Source: Muribaculaceae bacterium (GTDB lineage: Bacteria; Bacteroidota; Bacteroidia; Bacteroidales; Muribaculaceae). From it: DNA of 9,015 nucleotides. The stretch covers positions 1 through 9,015 of the forward strand of contig JAHHQT010000076.1 of NCBI GenBank assembly GCA_020026215.1, read 5' to 3'. Numbering within the stretch: the first letter of the stretch is position 1; the number at the start of each line of letters is the position of its first letter. The position numbers and the translations under genes are program-made. The notes beneath the pieces are model-generated. The model worked only from the letters and a program-made list of their open reading frames with translations, did no database searches and had not been told where the DNA came from. Below are positions 1 to 5,764 of the stretch, one piece after another.

Positions 1-1004
1 AGGTAGAGTTTTATTCGAGTTATTTGTAGTTGTTGTAGAGAAAGCAAGAGAAAGGTTTAATAAAGGACAATATGAATGTGCTGAAAAATTGATTTCTTCA
101 GTATTGGAACGAGTGGAAAAGCAAAATATAAAAGATCTTGTGGATTTGTTAAAAAATTATAATGAGACGAAAAGGAGGATGTGTTTTTTAGCAGGAGAAA
201 TTTATTCTTGCAGAAATACAGAATTGTCATTAGCATATTTCACAAAATATCAATACTTAACTTCTTTAGTAAAATATGAAGATGTGCAAGATTCAAAGGT
301 GACATTATATTCTTTTAGGAGGGTCAATGAATATTCTTTAAATGATTTAAAGAATAATATGTTAACTATTTGTAGTCCAAAAAAATGAATGATCCTTTTG
401 ATACGTTAGCATTACACTGGTCAAAATTTGAAAATCTTAAAAATTATTGTCATAGAGGAGGGGCGCATCTCGGGGCATTACATAAAACTTTCGAGTATTA
501 CAAAATACGTTGCTTTTGTGGCGATAAATTTCTTGGACAGAATGATGAAATCCTTAGGAAAATTAATATGTGGTCTAGTTATGCAGATGTACATAGAGGA
601 TATTGTATCAGGTATAATTTTTCAAATAAATTTATACATTCTAATAGTGAGGAAAAATTGAATTCGAATAGAATTTTAAGAATGAGCTATGGAAATCAGT
701 ATAATTTACAAAGTCCTCGAATATATACAAATGTTGCTTTTGGTTTAAAACATAATTCTTGGAAAGAGGAGGAAGAAGTCAGATTGTTGAATTTTAATCC
801 TTTAAATGAAAAGGAGGTTGATTATTTAGAATTGGATTCAGAATCAAAGATTGAAGAAATTGTTTTTGGCGTTTATTGTACGGAGGAAGATAAAAAAATA
901 TTATTGAATCATGTAAGTCTTATAATTATAATATTAAATTTAGTCAGATGCTAATTTCACCAGATAATTGTTTTAACTTGATTAAAAAGGATTTTCCAAT
1001 TTGA
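1..1004 (+). pseudogene. DUF2971-family protein with TPR-like N-terminal region, 5'-partial, two frameshifts
   Basis: Frame 2 is open from base 2 to a TGA at 386-388, with no stop before the window edge, so the gene begins outside; the TTG at 89 is an internal Leu codon. Frame 1 continues from 385 to about 912, then frame 3 to TGA 1002-1004. Joined with two -1 changes this gives about 334 residues. The first 125 are helical and TPR-like. After them come the hallmarks of DUF2971: an LYSFRRVN...SLNDLKNN...SPKKMNDPFD segment (NDPFD at about 130-134), CF (171-172), MWSSYADVHRGYC (190-202) and WKEEEEVRL (about 254-262). The end in frame 3 (YNIKFSQML... to KKDFPI) looks like a natural C-terminus, unlike the hydrophobic frame-1 tail ending at 954. 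The function of DUF2971 proteins is not established. I read it as a decaying accessory gene; sequencing indels or genuine frameshifting at the first site are alternatives. The base composition is much more A/T-rich than in the right half of the window. Confidence 0.7.
379..388 (+). other. A7 slippery heptamer abutting UGA, with ATGA overlap
   Basis: In the upstream frame the codons read cca-aaa-aaa-tga, so the heptamer A AAA AAA has the X-XXY-YYZ phase of a -1 slippery site. A -1 slip gives SPKK-MNDPFD, rejoining the conserved DUF2971 motif exactly. The same bases form an ATGA stop/start overlap (ATG 385-387, TGA 386-388). One extra A in the run would also restore the frame. No strong stimulatory hairpin is visible just downstream, and the nearest SD-like AGGAGGG (317-323) is too far upstream to act as in dnaX. 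Mutation or sequencing error is therefore at least as likely as programmed frameshifting. Confidence 0.55.
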
Positions 1005-1035
1005 CAAATTTAGTTAAATAAATATATCTATAAAA

Positions 1036-1067
1036 TTTGATTCTACGACAATCTAATGCTATCTTTG
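1036..1067 (+). promoter_or_regulatory. Bacteroidetes-type promoter (TTTG - 20 bp - TATCTTTG)
   Basis: TTTG at 1036-1039 is followed after 20 bases by TATCTTTG at 1060-1067, an exact match to the Bacteroidetes -33/-7 consensus TTTG / TAnnTTTG. Transcription should start near 1072-1075. It would run into the inverted-repeat element at 1120-1272 and could continue to the lipoprotein gene at 1332. The predicted start falls inside the hairpin at 1069-1091. Confidence 0.6.
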
Positions 1068-1068
1068 T

Positions 1069-1094
1069 AAAGCATTAAGTAATAATGCTTTTTT
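1069..1094 (+). terminator. Hairpin plus T-run, likely terminator of the DUF2971 gene
   Basis: AAAGCATTA (1069-1077) pairs perfectly with TAATGCTTT (1083-1091) around a 5-base loop, and T residues run from 1089 to 1094. It lies 65 bases after the restored stop at 1004, as expected for an intrinsic terminator. The stem holds only two G-C pairs, so efficiency is uncertain. It overlaps the predicted start of the promoter at 1036-1067. Confidence 0.45.
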
Positions 1095-1119
1095 ATTAGA
1101 TTAATAGACATAGCCTAAG

Positions 1120-1272
1120 CGTCATCAGAATCACCACCTCGATAACTTTAGGGCTATTAATAACTTACTCGTTGGGCATAGTGTGCTTCGTCATACGATG
1201 TAGTGCGCTGCCATTGAGTAAGTAGGCTTGTGGTGAGCCTTGATGACGTGTGGCAGTGTCACTACATTTTTT
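1120..1272 (+). other. Nested inverted-repeat element, candidate structured RNA or small mobile element
   Basis: Several long complementary pairs are packed together. H1: CGTCATCA (1120-1127) with TGATGACG (1241-1248), continued by TCACCAC (1131-1137) with GTGGTGA (1230-1236). H2: ACTTACTC (1163-1170) with GAGTAAGT (1216-1223), continued by GGCA (1175-1178) with TGCC (1209-1212). H3: ATGTAGTG (1198-1205) with CACTACAT (1260-1267), and CTGCCA (1208-1213) with TGGCAG (1251-1256), followed directly by six T. A small hairpin AGGCT (1224-1228) / AGCCT (1236-1240) competes with H1. H1 and H2 nest into one long hairpin; H3 crosses both, so it either makes a pseudoknot or is an alternative fold that looks like a terminator. 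No open reading frame of note lies here. I do not recognise it as a named RNA family, riboswitch or insertion sequence. The rest of the 1005-1331 gap holds only the promoter and hairpins listed separately. Confidence 0.55.
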
Positions 1273-1285
1273 ATTTTAGGGAATC

Positions 1286-1309
1286 TGCCAAAGGGAATGG
1301 CAATATTGC
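1286..1309 (+). promoter_or_regulatory. Small palindromes in the leader of the 1332 gene
   Basis: TGCCA (1286-1290) pairs with TGGCA (1298-1302) around a 7-base loop, and GCAATATTGC (1300-1309) is a perfect 10-base palindrome. They could be an operator or a leader hairpin just upstream of the lipoprotein gene. No function can be assigned. The leader that follows is A-rich with no Shine-Dalgarno sequence. Confidence 0.25.
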
Positions 1310-1331
1310 AATAAAATTAAATTAATACAAA

Positions 1332-1733
1332 ATGAAAAAATTATTTAGTATGATGCTGTTATGTACAGCCATTTTATTTTCATTATCTTCATGTTCGGAT
1401 GATGAAGAAGATTTAAATCCCCAAAGCACCACTTATACGTTTCTGTATTCAGCTACTACTCCTCCAGAAGGTATAGATTTAGATGTTACACTATTCGAAT
1501 ATAATTCTATAAATGAGATTGTATCTCAGAAATCCATCAAGAAATGTGTACAGGGTTATTCTGAAAAATTCACAGCAGATAATAACACACAGAAGGTCAA
1601 AGTTTATCTTGTTGCCACTAATGGAAAACAATCTGTTGCAAATTGGGTACAAAAGGTTTATTATCTAACAAAAGGAAAGAATTCTCAGGTTGTTGTTTCT
1701 GGAGATTTAAGAATAGGGAAGATAGAACCATAA
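1332..1733 (+). CDS. Small lipoprotein of unknown function, probably surface-exposed
   Basis: This encodes 133 residues and I do not recognise the family. The N-terminus is a lipoprotein signal peptide: MKK, a hydrophobic core, and lipobox LSSC with the lipidated Cys at 21. The residues after the Cys are SDDEED, which closely matches the acidic lipoprotein export signal reported for Bacteroidetes (SDDDD-like in B. fragilis), so surface display is likely. The rest (about 30-133) alternates short hydrophobic and polar stretches (TYTFLYSATT, KVKVYLVAT, SQVVVSGDL), suggesting a small beta-sandwich, with no catalytic motif visible. The start ATG has an A-rich leader and no SD sequence, as usual in this phylum. 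The gene stands alone behind the structured element at 1120-1272, which may be part of its 5' leader, and converges on the glycosyl hydrolase gene. Codon use is A/T-rich like the left part of the window. Confidence 0.85.
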   Translation: MKKLFSMMLLCTAILFSLSSCSDDEEDLNPQSTTYTFLYSATTPPEGIDLDVTLFEYNSINEIVSQKSIKKCVQGYSEKFTADNNTQKVKVYLVATNGKQSVANWVQKVYYLTKGKNSQVVVSGDLRIGKIEP

Positions 1734-1760
1734 TAATTGATAATTTCATAAGAATACACA

Positions 1761-1795
1761 AAAAACGATAGTTCTTAAACAGAACTATCGTTTTT
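1761..1795. terminator. Bidirectional intrinsic terminator
   Basis: AAAAACGATAGTTCT (1761-1775) pairs perfectly over 15 bases with AGAACTATCGTTTTT (1781-1795) around the loop TAAAC. The A-tract on one side and T-tract on the other make it work in both directions, ending the lipoprotein gene (stop 1733) on the plus strand and the hydrolase gene (stop at 1819) on the minus strand. Confidence 0.92.
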
Positions 1796-1818
1796 ATTTA
1801 TGATTTTTATTTTATGTG

Positions 1819-4800
1819 CTATTTCAAAATCTTCTTGGTAGTGACTTTGCCATTGTTGATGCAACGTACGATATAAACGCCGTTTGTTGCATCAAGAGCG
1901 ATGTGGTCAATGTGTTTGGCTTGGGCTACCAATATTCCTGACAAGTTGTAAACTTCTGCACAGTCCACTGTTTGGTCGAAATTGATATTGCCGTTGGCAT
2001 AAGTGATGCTGACTGCTTCGTTTGCAGAAATTTCAGTTACGATGCCAGATGCTTCTACTTTTTGCATAGAATAAGCAGCAAGACCGTTGCCCGGTACATA
2101 AACATAGATTTGAACGGAAACATCTTTGCCATTACTGTCACGGATAATTTCGTAGTCGGCTACGGCATCCCATGTTGAACTATTCACCTTACCCATTCCT
2201 TTTGCAGGGAATACCCAGCGTTTTGCCAGGGATGCAAATGCCATGTCAGCATTTGACTGTACCAATTTGAATCGATGACCTGTACTTGTGCTGTGGCTGC
2301 TTTCAGGAAGAACAAGATAGGTCTTGTCCATGAAAGTAAAGAAGGATGCACCATTGAGGTCTGTTGATTCTGCTGCCAATGAAGGGTTGCTCTTGAAGCT
2401 GTCCGTCAATATCCCGTTCAAGAAATTATAGCGTGAGAATTGGATGCCACCGCCGTTGATGAACAATTCGGTTTGAGAAATCGGGAACACGCGTGGTGCG
2501 ATGCCGAAATGTTTGGCGAAGGATGGATAGTAGGCTTGTGCTTCCATCTGCAATTCCTTGCCACTTTGTTTGCCGTTCCTGAATATCCATTTCACAACTG
2601 TTGTGTTGCTGGCAATAGCGGCAAGCACTTCGAAATTACCGGAATTGACATCCCCGAATACGGCACAGTGGTCGATACGTGATTTGCCGAATTTTTTGGT
2701 GTAGCATTCAGCCACCAATGTAGCTGCGCCTGTTTTCTTGTCAATGCGATGAATATTGACAGGATAGCTTTCGCCGTTTAAGGTCAAGTTGGAAATCAAA
2801 AGATTGCCAGCTTCGTCACGCATTACGTCGTTGCAAGGGAAGTATGAGCATTGCACGCTTGTCGGTAAATTCAATTTACCCATATACTCTCCTGTGAACG
2901 CATTGTATTTGGCAATGTAGCATTCTGAAGCCGATGAGTTTTCGTTACGGCCTGCCACATAGATAATATGGTCAATCACGCAGAATCCTCTGTTTTGTGC
3001 GCCATTGTTTTGGAACGTCAAGTTATTGTAAGGTTCGGCAACAGATCTTACCCAAAGGTTGGTCAATGACATTCCGCTGACATTGTCGTAAGTGGAAATA
3101 TCGTTCTTGATTTGATAGTCTTGTTCGATACCGCCAGCCGATGAACCAGTCACCTTGAACGAGAACACATCAGACAAATTGTCATCACGGTTAGTACCTT
3201 TTGAAATCACTCTCCAGTAATAAGTGCCGTTGGCATATTGGTTGTGAATCAAGGCGCAAGTAGTGTTGCCTTGTGCATTCTTTTCAAAGCCGTTGTTGAT
3301 GGTTATATAAATTTGACTGAAATCGCTACGGTTAGAAACTTGCAATACGAAATTCTCGGCTTTGAATCCGTTGAATTCATAATTAGTATCCTTGTTTACT
3401 GTTGCGTTGTTTGCCGGGGCAATTAGTTGAGCTTTGTCGGCAATTGGGCGTGAAGGAGCTTGGAATCTCCAAACCTCAGAATAACTGTCGGCAAATTTTG
3501 GTTTTGAAGATTTCACTCTCCAATATAGAGAGGTGTTGAACTTCAAATATTTGAAGGCAACGACTTCTGAAGTATTGGTAGTTTCTTTTATGTAAATCGG
3601 TTGGTCGAACTCAGCATTGTCTGCTACTTCCAACAAGTAGCTACAGCCTGCTACGTTTTGCCATGAGAATTCCACTTTATCCACATCTTCGCCAAATGCC
3701 ATGCCGTTGGCAGGGGTTAAAAGGGCGGCTTTTGAAATCGGGTCGTAAGGTGCTGTTTTGAATGTCTCGGTTGCAGATTCTGTGTCAGATTTTCCTTTTT
3801 GAGAAGTGACGACTCTCCAAGAATAAACAGTTTCTGGAAGCAAGTCTGACAAGTCCATCGTTACCGAATTGGTGGTCAAGTCTCTTTGTTGAGCCACGAT
3901 TTTTGAGAAGGTGGCATCTGTGCTTACTTGAATAGTATAAGTCACGTTGGCGGCTGATGACCATTGGAAAGTAACCGGAGATTTCACCATCTTGCCATTG
4001 ACAGGAGAAATAAGAGTTACCTTTGGGGCTGGTTCGCTACTTTCATTGCTGAATTGTATTGGAAATTCGTTACCGAAACGGTCCAATACACAAACGCCGA
4101 AATAGTGTCCAGTGGTCAAATGACTTGGAATAGAATAACTGTTATTATAAGTGACAGCTGCAAGATAGTCGGCTTTGACACCGCCCAATGCGCTGGTAAT
4201 TTCTGATGGTTTCAAACGGGAAGGGATGGCATAGACTGAATAACGCACATTGTTGTCTGCGTTGTCCCATGTCAAATTTGTTCCGTTGATTTTCATATTC
4301 ACGACTTTGCCGTAGGCCTTGTGGCTTTTCCAATCCAAGGCAGGAACCAATGAAGGCTTGGAGAACTTGTTTTCTTTTAACCATTTGTTGAAACCTGTTC
4401 TGCTCTTGCCCGAAATGAATTGGGTGGAGTACATCACTGCTCCCGGAGCATTGTTCTTATTATAGTCACGTGAATATTGGATTTGCTTGCCTACTTCTGC
4501 CCAATCAGAGGTGGTGTTTGAACTGCCAAAGAAAGAGATACTGTGACTTGCATAGTGGTGACGGCCGAATTGGTTGGCAATTTCTGACCACCATTTGGTC
4601 AACGGACCGAAGCCGTTGGTGCTGTGATTGGTTTTCCAATATAGTTGAGGAGAGATAAAGTCGACTGTTCCTTCTTTAATCCATGCCACAGGATCAGAGA
4701 ATATTTTTGAATATTGCCAGTCAGAGCCGGTTGGGCAAGGTTTTACTCCGTGACCGTTGGCAACAGATGAACTGGTACAAGCCACTCCAGCAGGAGAAAT

Positions 4801-5571
4801 ACCAAAACGTACGTAAGGTTTTACGGCTTGAATCATATTATAGATGTTTCTTACCATCGTGTTGATGTTTTCACGACGCCAGTTGCCAAAGTTAGGGTTG
4901 TTTGACTTTTTCCATAGGATATAGTCGGCAGCTGCACTGGTGGTAGGGATACCGCTTGGATAGAAATAGTCATCGAACACCAAACCGTCGATGTTGTAGT
5001 TGGTCACGATTTCGCGGCAGATGTCAGTGACACGTTGCAAGGCTTCGGGAATACCCGGATTCAATACGGTAGTGGTGTTGCCTTCTCCGTTGGTGTAGGA
5101 AAGCAACCAGCCTTTATCGCGATAGAATTGGTCTTGCGGTGTGTTCCACTTTGTACCTGTGGAGAAACGCAAGGGATTCACCCATGCGTAGCATTCCATA
5201 CCACGTTTGTGGCATTCAGCTACGACAAAATCCAACGGGTCCCAATGAGGGTCTGCGCCACGGCTGTCGGTTAAGAAAGAAGACCATGCTTCGTAGCTGG
5301 ATTTGTACATGGCATCGCACATGGAGCGAACCTGAAAATAAACAGTGTTGAAATTGGCATCTTGCAACAAGTCCAGAATTTGAATCATCTGTTCTTTCTG
5401 TCTTTGCTGGATTTTAGAAGATGTTCCTGCTTCGGTTGGCCAGTCGAGTCTCCAGACTGTAGTTAGCCAAACTGCTCGAACTTCGCGTTTTATAGACTCT
5501 GCCTTCACACAAGGCATGGTTATCAGACATAAAAATAATGCGATGAGTGCATTTCTGAATTTCAATGACAT
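1819..5571 (-). CDS. Secreted GHL10 (DUF187, YddW/DigH-like) glycosyl hydrolase with FN3-like repeats and T9SS-type C-terminal domain
   Basis: This encodes 1250 residues from the ATG at 5571. Residues 1-24 form a standard signal peptide ending VKA. About 28-400 is a GHL10 TIM-barrel-like domain: REVRAVWLTT at the start, YFQVR, CYAWVNPLR, the acidic motif DGLVFDDYFYP (195-205), RFGISPAG and DFISPQLYW. E. coli DigH (YddW) of this family acts on denuded peptidoglycan glycans. An FN3-like domain (about 413-505) is followed by three similar repeats near 515-607, 613-707 and 713-809, each with a PxNG/PANN start, FxW/YxF core and WRV strand. About 815-1170 looks beta-propeller-like. The last 70 residues (VYNLSG, GVYIVRC, TTKKILK) resemble the type A sorting domain of T9SS substrates. 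In-frame ATGs at 5607 and 5661 are alternatives; 5571 is preferred because the predicted -7 element (5618-5625) excludes 5661 and leaves 5607 almost leaderless. Substrate is inferred only: glycan strands outside the cell. Divergent from the phosphoesterase gene. Confidence 0.88.
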   Translation of the reverse strand: MSLKFRNALIALFLCLITMPCVKAESIKREVRAVWLTTVWRLDWPTEAGTSSKIQQRQKEQMIQILDLLQDANFNTVYFQVRSMCDAMYKSSYEAWSSFLTDSRGADPHWDPLDFVVAECHKRGMECYAWVNPLRFSTGTKWNTPQDQFYRDKGWLLSYTNGEGNTTTVLNPGIPEALQRVTDICREIVTNYNIDGLVFDDYFYPSGIPTTSAAADYILWKKSNNPNFGNWRRENINTMVRNIYNMIQAVKPYVRFGISPAGVACTSSSVANGHGVKPCPTGSDWQYSKIFSDPVAWIKEGTVDFISPQLYWKTNHSTNGFGPLTKWWSEIANQFGRHHYASHSISFFGSSNTTSDWAEVGKQIQYSRDYNKNNAPGAVMYSTQFISGKSRTGFNKWLKENKFSKPSLVPALDWKSHKAYGKVVNMKINGTNLTWDNADNNVRYSVYAIPSRLKPSEITSALGGVKADYLAAVTYNNSYSIPSHLTTGHYFGVCVLDRFGNEFPIQFSNESSEPAPKVTLISPVNGKMVKSPVTFQWSSAANVTYTIQVSTDATFSKIVAQQRDLTTNSVTMDLSDLLPETVYSWRVVTSQKGKSDTESATETFKTAPYDPISKAALLTPANGMAFGEDVDKVEFSWQNVAGCSYLLEVADNAEFDQPIYIKETTNTSEVVAFKYLKFNTSLYWRVKSSKPKFADSYSEVWRFQAPSRPIADKAQLIAPANNATVNKDTNYEFNGFKAENFVLQVSNRSDFSQIYITINNGFEKNAQGNTTCALIHNQYANGTYYWRVISKGTNRDDNLSDVFSFKVTGSSAGGIEQDYQIKNDISTYDNVSGMSLTNLWVRSVAEPYNNLTFQNNGAQNRGFCVIDHIIYVAGRNENSSASECYIAKYNAFTGEYMGKLNLPTSVQCSYFPCNDVMRDEAGNLLISNLTLNGESYPVNIHRIDKKTGAATLVAECYTKKFGKSRIDHCAVFGDVNSGNFEVLAAIASNTTVVKWIFRNGKQSGKELQMEAQAYYPSFAKHFGIAPRVFPISQTELFINGGGIQFSRYNFLNGILTDSFKSNPSLAAESTDLNGASFFTFMDKTYLVLPESSHSTSTGHRFKLVQSNADMAFASLAKRWVFPAKGMGKVNSSTWDAVADYEIIRDSNGKDVSVQIYVYVPGNGLAAYSMQKVEASGIVTEISANEAVSITYANGNINFDQTVDCAEVYNLSGILVAQAKHIDHIALDATNGVYIVRCINNGKVTTKKILK

Positions 5572-5617
5572 ATTCTTTTTTGAATTTGATTTTAGGGTAG
5601 TTTTCATATATTCTATG

Positions 5618-5625
5618 CAAAGATA
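5618..5625 (-). promoter_or_regulatory. Predicted -7 element of the glycosyl hydrolase gene
   Basis: On the minus strand the sequence reads TATCTTTGC, an exact match to the Bacteroidetes -7 consensus TAnnTTTGC. The -33 region about 20 bases upstream is weak (CTTA-like rather than TTTG). Transcription would start near 5612, leaving a leader of about 40 bases before the ATG at 5571. The site lies inside the longest possible reading frame and argues against a start at 5661. Confidence 0.55.
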
Positions 5626-5764
5626 GAACAACTTTTTGTATCCGTTAAGAGTTGTATGCATTATTTTAATTATCAGAATGTTAAAATGGATAGTAAGAGG
5701 TCGGGAATATTAAAAAAATATTTATTTTTGGCTATAGAATAAGAGTGCTGATAATATTCGTATC

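Noticed and set aside
428..661. 77-residue open frame in another phase
   Set aside because: It lies wholly inside the DUF2971 coding region, whose family motifs are read in frame 1.
385..954. Independent gene starting at ATG 385 with an ATGA overlap to the preceding frame
   Set aside because: The overlap splits the single conserved DUF2971 NDPFD region and the true C-terminus is in another frame, so one broken gene explains it better than two coupled genes.
1001..1034. E. coli-like promoter TTGACA (1001-1006) with TATATC at 1023-1028
   Set aside because: This spacing and consensus are not used by the main Bacteroidetes sigma factor, and TTGACA overlaps a stop codon in A/T-rich DNA; the TTTG/TATCTTTG pair just downstream fits better.
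1111..1178. Integron attC-like site (GCCTAAG ... GTTGGGC)
   Set aside because: The outer core sites pair imperfectly and the inner arms needed for an attC fold are not complementary; no integrase or cassette array is present.
1120..1248. Retron-type non-coding RNA with a1/a2-like arms
   Set aside because: No reverse transcriptase gene follows; the next gene is a lipoprotein.
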